Source: Acholeplasmataceae bacterium UBA4853
GTDB taxonomy: Bacteria > Bacillota_I > Bacilli_A > Acholeplasmatales > Acholeplasmataceae
DNA length: 47,996 nt
Direction: 5' to 3'
Assembly: GCA_002399815.1 (NCBI GenBank)
Contig: DHEJ01000027.1
Location: 1 to 47,996, forward strand
Shown here: piece by piece, positions 1-8,118 of the stretch
Layout of the letters: each line of letters begins with the position of its first letter
Numbering within the stretch: position 1 is the stretch's first letter
Notes under the pieces: generated by a model
What the model was told of the DNA's origin: nothing
The model's input: the letters and a program-made list of their open reading frames with translations, nothing else
Database searches by the model: none
Program-made: the position numbers and the translations under genes

Positions 1-2
1 AT

Positions 3-770
3 TCTATGGTTAAAGAACAAAATTATACAAAAGCTCATTTAACAAAAAATCAGGATTTTATCACTGCTAAATATGATAAACAAAAAACTTTAATCACACA
101 ACAGAAACAAGACTTAAAATCTAAACAAACAGACTACCAAGTGACTTTAAGTAAGGAAGAAATGGTTGTTCTTGAAAATATTAAGCTAGGCATTCATAGA
201 GATAAACACCGCTTAATGACCGGTTTAAAAGACTCGATTGCTATGACTGAAAAACAAATCATGACCACTGAACAAAGATTAAACAATGAAATGACTTTAA
301 TTGATGCCAACCTCAACTCAGTAATCTCTCAAATGGAAGCAGATTTTATGAAATCTAAAACCAAACTTGAAGATTCATATAAGAAAAATGCATTAAAATC
401 CCTTGAACAAATTACACTTAAACAAAAAGCATTAAAACAACTTGAAGAAACTACTCAAATTAAGAATAAACTGATTCAGACTAAGTTTGCTCAAAATGAG
501 AATAAACTGTCAGAAATGCTTAAAGATAAACAAAACAACTTCCAACAAAATAAGGATAAGAAAACATCAATCCATCAAAAGAAGATTGAAGAATTTAATA
601 TCGAAATTAAAAACTTTGATGAAAAGACTCAAAGTGGATTAATGAGCAATCAGAAAAAATATCAATTAGCAGCTGAAAAGATTCAAAGTTTCGAACAAAG
701 TTTATACCAAAAAGAACTAAAAGATTCCAAAAAGAGTTATGCGTATAAACAAAGAACTTTAAAATTATAG
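3..770 (+). CDS. Coiled-coil protein, C-terminal part (5' end outside window)
   Basis: Unrecognised protein, at least 254 residues in view. The reading frame is open to the window edge, so the Met codon at base 6 need not be the start. It is almost wholly Lys, Gln, Glu, Asn and Leu with no Gly/Pro-rich or hydrophobic stretch, which points to a long continuous coiled coil. No enzyme motif or membrane segment is visible. It is one of only two plus-strand genes here and is convergent with obg, with a terminator right after its stop. It could be the tail of a cytoskeletal or SMC-like rod protein, but nothing here decides that. Confidence 0.6.
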   Translation, partial: SMVKEQNYTKAHLTKNQDFITAKYDKQKTLITQQKQDLKSKQTDYQVTLSKEEMVVLENIKLGIHRDKHRLMTGLKDSIAMTEKQIMTTEQRLNNEMTLIDANLNSVISQMEADFMKSKTKLEDSYKKNALKSLEQITLKQKALKQLEETTQIKNKLIQTKFAQNENKLSEMLKDKQNNFQQNKDKKTSIHQKKIEEFNIEIKNFDEKTQSGLMSNQKKYQLAAEKIQSFEQSLYQKELKDSKKSYAYKQRTLKL

Positions 771-778
771 ATTTCATT

Positions 779-811
779 TAAAAAGATGGTTATCCGACCA
801 TCTTTTCTTTA
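779..811 (+). terminator. Rho-independent terminator of the coiled-coil gene
   Basis: Ten-base-pair stem (AAAAGATGGT / ACCATCTTTT, 781-790 with 797-806), six-base loop, then a T-rich tail. It begins about 10 bases after the stop codon. Confidence 0.8.
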
Positions 812-814
812 TGC

Positions 815-851
815 ATAAAAAAATACCAACAATTTGATTGTCGGTATTTAT
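815..851 (-). terminator. Rho-independent terminator of the rplU-obg operon
   Basis: On the minus strand, a 12-bp stem (821-832 with 838-849, one G-U pair) with a five-base loop is followed by a run of Ts. It sits just after the obg stop codon and back to back with the terminator of the convergent gene. Confidence 0.8.
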
Positions 852-858
852 ATAAATT

Positions 859-2118
859 TTATTCTAAATATTCAAATTCGTAAGAGAAAATTCTAACAAC
901 ATCACCATTAACAACACCGGCATCTTTTAATGCTTCATCAATACCTAATGTTCTTAATTGTCTTGAAAAACGTTTGACTGCAGATTCATTATTAAAATCA
1001 ATTCGGTTAAATAGTTGGAATAATTTATCACCACTTAACTCAATAACTCCATCTGAACCTTTAGTAATAACAAAGTTAGATTCTTTCTTTTCATTATATT
1101 CATAAATTCTAGTTGCTTCTTTTGGTTTAAGTTTAGGAATTTCTTTTAAGATACGTACAATTTCTTGTTTAAGTGGCTCTAAACCTTCTTTTTTAAGTGC
1201 CGAGATTTCAAATACTTTAATGCCATTTAATTGCTTCTTAAATGCCTGTAATTTCTCTTTTGCACCTTCTGCATCCATTTTATTGGCTACAACAATTTGG
1301 GTACGATCTTTAAGTGATTCATCATATAATACAAGCTCATTATTGATCTTTAAATAGTCTTCATAAGGATGATTACTTTCCATAGATACAATATGCAGTA
1401 AAACACGGCATCTTTCAACATGCTTTAGAAACTGGATACCAAGTCCAACGCCTAAATGAGCAAATTCGATTAACCCTGGTAAGTCGGCAACAACAAATTC
1501 ATCATCATTTAATCTAACCATACCAAGTTGTGGATATAATGTTGTAAAGTCATAAGCAGCAATTTTTGCTTTTGCATTTGAGATTACTGAGATCAAAGTT
1601 GATTTACCAACAGATGGATACCCAAGAAGACCAACATCTGCTAAAACTTGTAGTTCTACCTTAGCTAAAAACTTTTCTCCCATATCACCTTGTTCAGCAA
1701 AATCAGGTGCTTGGTTACGGTTAGATGCAAATGCGATATTACCTCTACCACCTTTACCACCCTTAGCAACCAATAGTTTTTCACCATGATATAAGATTTC
1801 ACCAATTAAATTGTTTTTATCATCATAGACGATTGTACCTAGTGGAACTCTAACATATGTATGTTCTGCATTTGCTCCATGCATCCCTTTAATATCACCA
1901 TTAGTACCATGTGCAGCACGAATATGACGGTTATATTTTAAGTCAATTAAAGTGTTTTTACCTTCATCGCCAACAAAATAAACATCGCCTCCATGACCAC
2001 CATTACCACCTGATGGACCACCGAATTCAACGTGTGCTTCTCTTCTAAATGCTACTTTACCATTACCACCGCGTCCACCAGTAACTTCTACAGTTACCTC
2101 ATCAACAAACATGTTCAT
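859..2118 (-). CDS. obg: GTPase Obg (ribosome assembly)
   Basis: Obg-family GTPase, about 419 residues, binding the large ribosomal subunit late in assembly. The N-terminal glycine-rich Obg fold is clear (GGRGGNG and several GG repeats), followed by the G domain with G1 GYPSVGKST, G3 DLPG and G4 NKMD, and a C-terminal OCT domain. The start chosen (MNMFVDEV, 2118) lies 7 bases after AGAGGTGA; a longer reading from 2151 would put its own start upstream of that ribosome site. It is last in rplU-prp-rpmA-obg. A hairpin with a T tract separates it from rpmA, so part of its transcription probably depends on readthrough. Confidence 0.95.
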   Translation of the reverse strand: MNMFVDEVTVEVTGGRGGNGKVAFRREAHVEFGGPSGGNGGHGGDVYFVGDEGKNTLIDLKYNRHIRAAHGTNGDIKGMHGANAEHTYVRVPLGTIVYDDKNNLIGEILYHGEKLLVAKGGKGGRGNIAFASNRNQAPDFAEQGDMGEKFLAKVELQVLADVGLLGYPSVGKSTLISVISNAKAKIAAYDFTTLYPQLGMVRLNDDEFVVADLPGLIEFAHLGVGLGIQFLKHVERCRVLLHIVSMESNHPYEDYLKINNELVLYDESLKDRTQIVVANKMDAEGAKEKLQAFKKQLNGIKVFEISALKKEGLEPLKQEIVRILKEIPKLKPKEATRIYEYNEKKESNFVITKGSDGVIELSGDKLFQLFNRIDFNNESAVKRFSRQLRTLGIDEALKDAGVVNGDVVRIFSYEFEYLE

Positions 2119-2150
2119 ATTTAAATCACCTCTTGATAAGATTTTTTTCA

Positions 2151-2183
2151 AGAAAAAAGGGTAATATATAAATTACCCTTTTA
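2151..2183 (-). terminator. Intra-operon terminator/attenuator between rpmA and obg
   Basis: On the minus strand, a perfect 10-bp stem AAAGGGTAAT / ATTACCCTTT (2156-2165 with 2172-2181) with a six-base loop is followed by TTTTTT. It lies between the rpmA stop and the obg ribosome site. I see no convincing promoter between it and obg. Confidence 0.75.
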
Positions 2184-2184
2184 A

Positions 2185-2463
2185 TTAAGCTTCGTAAACT
2201 GATACTTGAGTACGGTCTTTACCCTTACGTTCGTATTTTACAGTCCCAGATACTTTAGCAAATAAAGTATCGTCTCCGCCGCGTCCAACATTATTGCCTG
2301 GATGAATTTTAGTTCCTCTTTGACGATAAATGATGGCACCAGCTGAAGCATATTGTCCGTCAGATAATTTTTGTCCTAAACGTTGTGAATTAGAATCGCG
2401 TCCGTTTCTTGTGGACCCAACTCCCTTTTTAGATGCGAATAACTGAAGATTAAGTTTTAACAT
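2185..2463 (-). CDS. rpmA: 50S ribosomal protein L27 with cleavable N-terminus
   Basis: Ribosomal protein L27, 92 residues, near the peptidyl-transferase centre. The start at 2463 follows AGAAGGAGG at good spacing; upstream in-frame Met codons lie inside prp and are rejected. The protein begins MLKLNLQLFASKKG. The LQLF/A segment is the Firmicute-type extension that the Prp protease removes between Phe and Ala (family knowledge), and prp is the gene directly upstream. The remaining features, such as the GRDSNSQRLG stretch and the basic C-terminal half, are typical L27. Confidence 0.95.
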   Translation of the reverse strand: MLKLNLQLFASKKGVGSTRNGRDSNSQRLGQKLSDGQYASAGAIIYRQRGTKIHPGNNVGRGGDDTLFAKVSGTVKYERKGKDRTQVSVYEA

Positions 2464-2464
2464 G

Positions 2465-2779
2465 TTATCCCTCCTTCTGATTTTTAATGTAGGTTTTATA
2501 TTGAGCTTCAAGCTCATTTAATGTGTGTTCTAAATTTTTAAGAATACCTTCGATGATACCATTTGTTTCATAAACATTTAGTTCGAAGAATCCTTCTTCA
2601 ACTTTAGCAAAGAAATTATCTTTGTATCCTAAAGTTTCAATTGCATTCGCACTAACGATTAATGCGGTTGATACAGATGCACAAACAATGTCTGTGCCAT
2701 ATTCACCAAAGAGTGCATGACCTTTAACAATCAGATCTTTGATATATCCGTTTTCTTTTTTAAAAGTAAAGGATATCAT
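2465..2779 (-). CDS. prp: Ribosomal-processing cysteine protease Prp
   Basis: Prp (YsxB family), 104 residues, the cysteine protease that trims the L27 N-terminal extension. The catalytic pair is visible: His21 in VKGHA and Cys33 in DIVCASVS. It lies between rplU and rpmA, the standard place in Firmicutes. Its ATG shares one base with the rplU stop (TAATG), so translation is probably coupled, and it ends just before the rpmA start. The substrate signature in L27 supports the assignment independently. Confidence 0.93.
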   Translation of the reverse strand: MISFTFKKENGYIKDLIVKGHALFGEYGTDIVCASVSTALIVSANAIETLGYKDNFFAKVEEGFFELNVYETNGIIEGILKNLEHTLNELEAQYKTYIKNQKEG

Positions 2780-3078
2780 TAGCCAACAATAGATTTAACA
2801 ACTAACTTAGTGTATGGTTGTCTGTGTCCTTGTTTTCTTCTAAGATTCTTACGTCTCTTATACTTGAAAACAATGATTTTCTTTTGTTTACCTTGTTTAA
2901 CTACCTCAGCAACAACTTTAGCACCTTCCACGAATGGATGTCCTAATTTAGTGTCAGTTGCTAAAACTTCAGTAAACTCATATGTTTCTCCAGCCTCTAC
3001 TTCTAGTTTTTCAACGTAGATTTCTTGACCTTCAGTAACTTTGATTTGTTTACCGCCTGTAACGATAATTGCAAACAT
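2779..3078 (-). CDS. rplU: 50S ribosomal protein L21
   Basis: Ribosomal protein L21, 99 residues, beginning MFAIIVTGGKQIKV and ending in a basic tail with the KYKRRKNLRRKQGHRQPYT pattern typical of L21. The start follows AAGGAGG with an eight-base spacer. It is first in rplU-prp-rpmA-obg and is preceded by a near-consensus promoter and a structured leader resembling the L21 leader known from Firmicutes. Confidence 0.96.
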   Translation of the reverse strand: MFAIIVTGGKQIKVTEGQEIYVEKLEVEAGETYEFTEVLATDTKLGHPFVEGAKVVAEVVKQGKQKKIIVFKYKRRKNLRRKQGHRQPYTKLVVKSIVG

Positions 3079-3099
3079 GTTTGTTTCCTCCTTATATTG

Positions 3100-3172
3100 A
3101 TATTTGAAGACTCACTATTAAGGTAGTCAACTAAGACATTTTTGACCTTTTCTATGTGGTACAACGCGAGTG
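3100..3172 (-). ncRNA. L21 leader (structured 5' UTR of rplU)
   Basis: On the minus strand, ACTCGC (3166-3171) can pair with GTGAGT (3110-3115), closing a domain that holds an inner hairpin built on AAGG / CCTT and GTCAA / TTGAC around a short loop. The sequence and layout resemble the L21 leader family of Firmicutes, thought to mediate feedback by ribosomal protein. The family assignment is from memory of the consensus; the pairings are read from the sequence. Confidence 0.7.
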
Positions 3173-3174
3173 TT

Positions 3175-3203
3175 ATTTTATATGATTTTAGCTATTTTGT
3201 CAA
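3175..3203 (-). promoter_or_regulatory. Promoter of rplU-prp-rpmA-obg
   Basis: Minus strand: TTGACA (3198-3203), 17-base spacer, TAAAAT (3175-3180). The -35 is perfect and the -10 matches 5 of 6. Transcription would start near 3168-3172, at the foot of the L21 leader. Confidence 0.8.
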
Positions 3204-3240
3204 GTAAATATTTTGATTTAAACTAATTAACGAAAAAATA

Positions 3241-4188
3241 CTATCTTTCACCTTGATCATAGGCTTTACCGATTGCTTTTGGTGCACTAGAATTCTTAGA
3301 AGTTATTGCTAATACCACTAAAGTTACGATGTAAGGAATCATTTGATATATTTGAATCGGTAAGTCAATTGTAGGGAATAAGGTTGGCGCTGTAGCACCA
3401 AATGCAGATAAGAATCCAAACAATACTGCTGCACCTAAAATACTAAATGGTTTCCAGTTACCAAAAATGACAACTGCAATCGCTAAGAATCCATAACCAT
3501 TCATATTACCTGTAAATGAGTTTGATGTTGTTACGGTAAAAACAAGTCCACCAATCCCTGCAAAAAATCCTGATAAACCAACAGCTAAATATCTAAGTTT
3601 ATAGACATTAATTCCTAATGAATCTGCTGCTTGAGGATTCTCACCAATCGCTCTAATTCTCATACCTGTTTTTGTCTTATACATAAAGATATATATAACA
3701 TAAACTAAAACTAACCCAATAAACGTAGAAATAAATGCGTTTTTGAAGAAAATATCACCTAATATAGGCATATCTGATAGAAAAGGAATACTATCCATAC
3801 GATAATCTCTATTAAAATAAATGATCGATCCACCTGTTAACATTGTAGTTGCTGCAAATGTATAAATTGCTGGTGAAAGTAAGTTTAGTGCCGTTGCAGA
3901 TACAGTTTGATCTGCTTTCATTTTAATGGATGCAAATGCATGAATCATTGAAAAGATTGCCCCTGTAAAACCACTTGCAATCATTGCAATCACATAGATA
4001 ACTTGGGTATCTAAGTTCTCATTTTTTTCAAGTGAGGTTAAAACAATCATACCAATAAATGCACCAACAACCATAATTCCATCAAGTGCAATATTTGTTA
4101 CACCACTACGTTCTGTAATCATTCCACCTAAAGCAACAATTAAAAGCGGAATTATAAACCAAAAAGACGCTTGTAGTAAATTAATCAT
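3241..4188 (-). CDS. Nucleoside ABC transporter permease (second)
   Basis: Inner-membrane permease of the BPD_transp_2 family, 315 residues, about eight to ten hydrophobic segments. The conserved EAA-like stretch GMRIRAIGENPQAADSLGI is typical of the second permease of BMP-type nucleoside importers (NupQ/YufQ type). It is the last gene of lipoprotein-ATPase-permease-permease, and its start overlaps the end of the first permease by eight bases (ATGATTAA), so translation is likely coupled. Nucleosides as substrate are inferred from the BMP lipoprotein; guanosine or another purine nucleoside is likely but undetermined. No hairpin terminator is seen after it; the rplU promoter follows almost at once. 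Confidence 0.88.
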   Translation of the reverse strand: MINLLQASFWFIIPLLIVALGGMITERSGVTNIALDGIMVVGAFIGMIVLTSLEKNENLDTQVIYVIAMIASGFTGAIFSMIHAFASIKMKADQTVSATALNLLSPAIYTFAATTMLTGGSIIYFNRDYRMDSIPFLSDMPILGDIFFKNAFISTFIGLVLVYVIYIFMYKTKTGMRIRAIGENPQAADSLGINVYKLRYLAVGLSGFFAGIGGLVFTVTTSNSFTGNMNGYGFLAIAVVIFGNWKPFSILGAAVLFGFLSAFGATAPTLFPTIDLPIQIYQMIPYIVTLVVLAITSKNSSAPKAIGKAYDQGER

Positions 4189-5323
4189 TTGACTTATTTA
4201 CCTCCTTTTTAGCCTTTAAATCACTTAATTTTTGTTTAATCTTGATCAGGTACTTCTTACCAAAGATTTGAATCCCTGCAGAAATACCAATTGTATAAAC
4301 AATAATAGCAATAATTATTTCAGAAATCTGAGAAACATAACCACCTGCTTGAGGTAAACTCATGTAGGTTGCTCCTCTTCTAATAATACTTAAGAATAAC
4401 GATGATAATACAGCACCAATCGGTTCATTTACAGCAAGTAAAGCAACCGATATACCATCAAATCCTTGAGATAATAAAATCGATTCTGAAGGTAATCTAT
4501 TATATACAATAATATTAACTGAATTGATGTAATTAGATAAGAATAGCATTGAACCAGCAAGACCTGCAAGTCCCCCTGATATAAGCATTGTAATAATGGT
4601 ATTCTTTTTTGAATCCATACCAGCATATAAGCTAGCATCCTTATTTAATCCACTTGCTTGTAGTTCAAAACCTAATCGTGTATTATAAACTAAAATTTGA
4701 ATAAATACGACCATTGCAATAGCAATTAAGAACCCGATATTCACGTGAGAATTGCCAAATAAGGCCTCAAAACGTGGTAACCAAGCACTTTGATTAACCG
4801 GTAAGCTTTGACCACTATTTGGGTCATAAATGCCTTGCATAAAGACTTGTGATGCAACCAAATACATCCCTATGTAATTCATCATAATTGAAGATACAAC
4901 TTCATTCGTATTTCTAAATGCTTTAAGTAATCCTGGAATCATTCCCCATAATGCACCGGCAATGGTTCCAAATATAATAGCAACCATCCAATGCCATGGT
5001 GCTGGTATATCCCATTTAATACCAATAAGTACTGCAACAAATGCACCAACAACCATTTGACCAGAACCACCAATATTAAATAGTCCAGATCTAAATGCAA
5101 TCACCATCGCTAAACCAACAATTAAAAGCGGCGTTGCATTAAACAAAATATCGCCAAAATTTTGGGTGAAATTACCAATCATAAAGACCCCAAATAATAA
5201 GTAAAACATACCACTAAATGCTTTACCAGGATTAATGATTAACATAATGATTAATCCGACAAATAACCCTAAACCAATTGAAATTAAGGCTGGTTTTAAC
5301 TTATTCCAAATATTACTTAGCAT
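4181..5323 (-). CDS. Nucleoside ABC transporter permease (first)
   Basis: Membrane permease of about 380 residues (NupP/YufP type). The N-terminal hydrophobic helix is followed by several membrane spans, including the GLAMVIAFRSGLFNIGGSGQ region characteristic of this family, and the protein ends in a Lys-rich cytoplasmic tail. The start at 5323 follows AAGGAGG and overlaps the end of the ATPase gene by 11 bases. It forms the channel with the second permease downstream. Confidence 0.88.
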   Translation of the reverse strand: MLSNIWNKLKPALISIGLGLFVGLIIMLIINPGKAFSGMFYLLFGVFMIGNFTQNFGDILFNATPLLIVGLAMVIAFRSGLFNIGGSGQMVVGAFVAVLIGIKWDIPAPWHWMVAIIFGTIAGALWGMIPGLLKAFRNTNEVVSSIMMNYIGMYLVASQVFMQGIYDPNSGQSLPVNQSAWLPRFEALFGNSHVNIGFLIAIAMVVFIQILVYNTRLGFELQASGLNKDASLYAGMDSKKNTIITMLISGGLAGLAGSMLFLSNYINSVNIIVYNRLPSESILLSQGFDGISVALLAVNEPIGAVLSSLFLSIIRRGATYMSLPQAGGYVSQISEIIIAIIVYTIGISAGIQIFGKKYLIKIKQKLSDLKAKKEVNKSND

Positions 5324-6833
5324 GGGTTAAACCCTCCTTAATACCGGCCATATAAAGTCCTAATTCTTCTGCGGTCGCTTTATCTTTTTCAAACTCTCCA
5401 ACAAATTTACCTTCATATATAACGAGTATACGATCACTTAAATCAAGAATTTCATCTAATTCTAATGATACGAGTAATACTGCTTGTCCATTATTTCTTT
5501 CATTAATCAACTGTTGGTGAACATAAATTGTTGCACCAATATCTAAACCTCTAGTCGGTTGTACTGCCACCATGAGATTATGAGGTTTATCAACTTCTCT
5601 AGCAATAATAGCCTTTTGCTGATTTCCACCAGACATACTTCTTGCACTTGAAAATTTTCCATCAGCTGAACGAATATCAAATTTTTCAATCAATACATCT
5701 GAATAATCATAAATTGCCTTTTTATCTAAGAATCCATGTTTTTGAAATGGTTCTTTATAATAGTTTTGAAGTACTAAGTTATATGCTAAATTAAAATCTA
5801 GAACTAAACCATGCTTTTGTCTGTTCTCAGGAATATGAGACATACCATCTGCACTACGTTTTCTAATTTCAGATTTTGTAATATCTTTATCATTTAGTAA
5901 AATTTTTCCTGATGTTGCAGTTCTTAAACCAGTAATCATTTCAACTAGCTGAGTTTGTCCATTACCATCAATACCTGCAATACCTAGGATTTCTCCTGAT
6001 TTAACTTCAAAGTTTACATGATTGACTAATGCTTTTTCATTTTTAACTTGATAAACCAAATCTTCAACAACCAATACACTTTTACCGGTTTTTTGTTTTG
6101 GTATATCATATTCAAAGTTGATTTGACGCCCCACCATCATTTCAGCCATTTCCTTGGTGGTTGTTTTATCGACATCAACTGTTTTAATTAAAACGCCACG
6201 TTTTAATATACTACAACGATCAGCAACCATCTTAATCTCATTTAATTTATGAGTTATTAAAACAATGGTTTTCCCACTTTGAGCAAAATTCTTTAAAATC
6301 TTCATTAACTCATCAATTTCTTGTGGTGCTAAAACTGCAGTTGGTTCATCAAAAATTAAAATCTCAGCATTTCGATAAAGCATTTTAACAATTTCTACTC
6401 TTTGTTGAGCAGCAACTGTTAAATTTTTAATTTTTTCATCTAAATCTAAATGTAGATGATAAGTTTCGCAGATTTCTTCTACTTTTTTTCTCGCCTCAAT
6501 TAAACTTAAAAATCCGTACTTAGTATCTTCTTTACCAAGTATAATGTTTTCCAATACTGTAAAAGTCTCAACCAATTTAAAATGTTGATGGACCATTCCA
6601 ATACCCAAACGATTTGCATCATTCGGATTTTTAATCATAACTAATTCATCATTAATATAAATATTTCCACTATCTGCCTGATAAAGTCCAAAAAGAATCG
6701 ACATTAATGTTGATTTTCCTGCACCATTTTCTCCAAGCAATGCATGGATTTCACTTTTCTTAATATCTAGCGAAATATCATTGTTAGCTATCAAACTACC
6801 GAAAGTCTTAGTAATATGCTCTAAACGTATCAT
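5313..6833 (-). CDS. Nucleoside ABC transporter, dual ATPase subunit
   Basis: Tandem-domain ABC ATPase (NupO/YufO, RbsA-like), about 506 residues. Domain 1 has Walker A GENGAGKST and Walker B ILIFDEPTAV. Its signature is the variant TVAAQQRVEI, usual for this family. Domain 2 has a degenerate Walker A (GIDGNGQTQ) and a good signature (MSGGNQQK), as in relatives. The start chosen is MIRLEHI at 6833, five bases after GGAGG; the longer reading from 6845 overlaps that ribosome site. Downstream it overlaps the first permease. It powers uptake of the ligand held by the lipoprotein encoded just upstream. Confidence 0.92.
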   Translation of the reverse strand: MIRLEHITKTFGSLIANNDISLDIKKSEIHALLGENGAGKSTLMSILFGLYQADSGNIYINDELVMIKNPNDANRLGIGMVHQHFKLVETFTVLENIILGKEDTKYGFLSLIEARKKVEEICETYHLHLDLDEKIKNLTVAAQQRVEIVKMLYRNAEILIFDEPTAVLAPQEIDELMKILKNFAQSGKTIVLITHKLNEIKMVADRCSILKRGVLIKTVDVDKTTTKEMAEMMVGRQINFEYDIPKQKTGKSVLVVEDLVYQVKNEKALVNHVNFEVKSGEILGIAGIDGNGQTQLVEMITGLRTATSGKILLNDKDITKSEIRKRSADGMSHIPENRQKHGLVLDFNLAYNLVLQNYYKEPFQKHGFLDKKAIYDYSDVLIEKFDIRSADGKFSSARSMSGGNQQKAIIAREVDKPHNLMVAVQPTRGLDIGATIYVHQQLINERNNGQAVLLVSLELDEILDLSDRILVIYEGKFVGEFEKDKATAEELGLYMAGIKEGLTHAK

Positions 6834-6856
6834 ATATGCCTCCATATCAATACTTT

Positions 6857-6890
6857 ACAAAACAAGGGGTCATAATTAACCCCTTGTTCG
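6857..6890 (-). terminator. Intercistronic hairpin between lipoprotein and ATPase genes
   Basis: Perfect 10-bp inverted repeat AACAAGGGGT / ACCCCTTGTT (6861-6870 with 6879-6888), eight-base loop. On the minus strand it is followed only by a short T-rich stretch. It is probably a weak terminator or a 3' stabiliser that keeps lipoprotein mRNA in excess over transporter mRNA, a common arrangement in importer operons. Confidence 0.65.
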
Positions 6891-6913
6891 TAATGTATGA
6901 GCTTAAATTATTA

Positions 6914-7996
6914 TTATGAAGCAGTTCCTGGAATTGCAGTTTCAAAAGCAGGGTCTAATGTATATCCTAAAGCAGATACGAAAGTATATAATTGAGCAAC
7001 AGTATCAGGCACATCAACTGTACCAGCAACTACTTGATTGAAAATAGTTTCGTATTGAGCAACTGTAAATGTAGACCATCTCCATGATGCTGCATCTGTT
7101 GGTAAACCAACTGCACCATCAACTGAACTTAAACGAATTGTTTTACCGCCATCCCATTCATCACTATAGAAAGCGTCAAGTGCTTGATAAGCAGCTTCAC
7201 CAACTTTTTTAAGTGCTGAAGAAATAACACGTGCATTAAAACCAGCTTGGTTTGAGTCAACACCAACTACATATTTACCAGCAACGTCATCAGCAGCATC
7301 CCAAACAGATGCACCAGCACCACCAGCAGCCACGTGAATAACTTGTGCTCCAGATGAATACCAAGTACTTGCCATTGTTTTAATTGCAGGTGTAGGTCTA
7401 AATCCATTTACATATGTGTAATATGCAGGATCAAATGCATAATCGTTTAATCCCATTTCATCAGCAGCCTTATAAGCACCAGCAATAAATCCGATACCAA
7501 AAGTAATAACTGATGGGAATGGTAAACCACCCATGAATCCTAATTCTGTAAAACCATCTTTAACAGCTGCATAACCAGCATAGAATGCTGATTCAGTTTC
7601 AGTAAATAATACTGCTAAAGTATTAGCCGCTACTGTTTCAGGAGCAGCATCTAAGATAACAAACTTCACATCAGGATATTTAGCTTGAGCAGTCGCAATA
7701 GGACCAGCAAATAAGAATCCTGGAGTGATAACTATTTCTGCACCACCGGCAACAGCAATATCAATTTGGTTATTGTATTGCTCATCGGTTTGTTCATTAG
7801 GACGGTAATATTTATGCGAAATATTGTGTTCTTCAGCATATTCAACGATACCTTCCCATGTACCTTGGTTAAATGATTGATCGTCTACATCACCAATATC
7901 GGTAATCATAGCAATCTTATAGGTTTCTTGTGGTCCACATGCTACAAGGACAAAAGCAACCAAGAAAACAGATACTACAGATAGAATCTTTTTCAT
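6914..7996 (-). CDS. BMP-family nucleoside-binding lipoprotein
   Basis: Substrate-binding lipoprotein of the basic membrane protein (BMP/Med/TmpC) family, 360 residues. The signal peptide ends in the lipobox LVAC with the lipidated Cys at residue 20. The mature part opens with KIAMITDIGDVDDQSFNQG, the hallmark of the family, and has GGAGASVWDAA later. In a wall-less cell it would be anchored in the single membrane and deliver nucleosides to the permeases encoded downstream. AGGAGGAG precedes the ATG. It is the first gene of the importer operon and is separated from the ATPase gene by a strong hairpin. Confidence 0.93.
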   Translation of the reverse strand: MKKILSVVSVFLVAFVLVACGPQETYKIAMITDIGDVDDQSFNQGTWEGIVEYAEEHNISHKYYRPNEQTDEQYNNQIDIAVAGGAEIVITPGFLFAGPIATAQAKYPDVKFVILDAAPETVAANTLAVLFTETESAFYAGYAAVKDGFTELGFMGGLPFPSVITFGIGFIAGAYKAADEMGLNDYAFDPAYYTYVNGFRPTPAIKTMASTWYSSGAQVIHVAAGGAGASVWDAADDVAGKYVVGVDSNQAGFNARVISSALKKVGEAAYQALDAFYSDEWDGGKTIRLSSVDGAVGLPTDAASWRWSTFTVAQYETIFNQVVAGTVDVPDTVAQLYTFVSALGYTLDPAFETAIPGTAS

Positions 7997-8043
7997 GTAT
8001 TTGAATCTCCTCCTAGTATATCCATTACAAACATACTATAAAT

Positions 8044-8072
8044 AATTTACCACACTTTTACATAGTTTACAA
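8044..8072 (-). promoter_or_regulatory. Putative promoter of the nucleoside importer operon
   Basis: Minus strand: TTGTAA (8067-8072), 17-base spacer, TAAATT (8044-8049), with TG one base upstream of the -10 (extended -10). Both hexamers match consensus only 4 of 6. No riboswitch-like structure is obvious between it and the lipoprotein start. Confidence 0.4.
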
Positions 8073-8118
8073 CTTATAAAACATCATTTCAGGTTTTTTC
8101 TTTATATATAAAGGTTAA

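Noticed and set aside
2119..2151. Upstream in-frame extension of Obg (MKKILSRGDLN)
   Set aside because: It runs through the AGAGGTGA ribosome site that correctly serves MNMFVDEV.
4429..4638. Short minus-strand ORF inside the first nucleoside permease gene
   Set aside because: It is in another frame of a well-supported permease and has no ribosome site or family features.
8100..8113. 14-base palindrome CTTTATATATAAAG after the DUF697-like gene
   Set aside because: All-AT centre, no T tract downstream on the minus strand; too likely by chance in this AT-rich DNA to call a terminator or operator.
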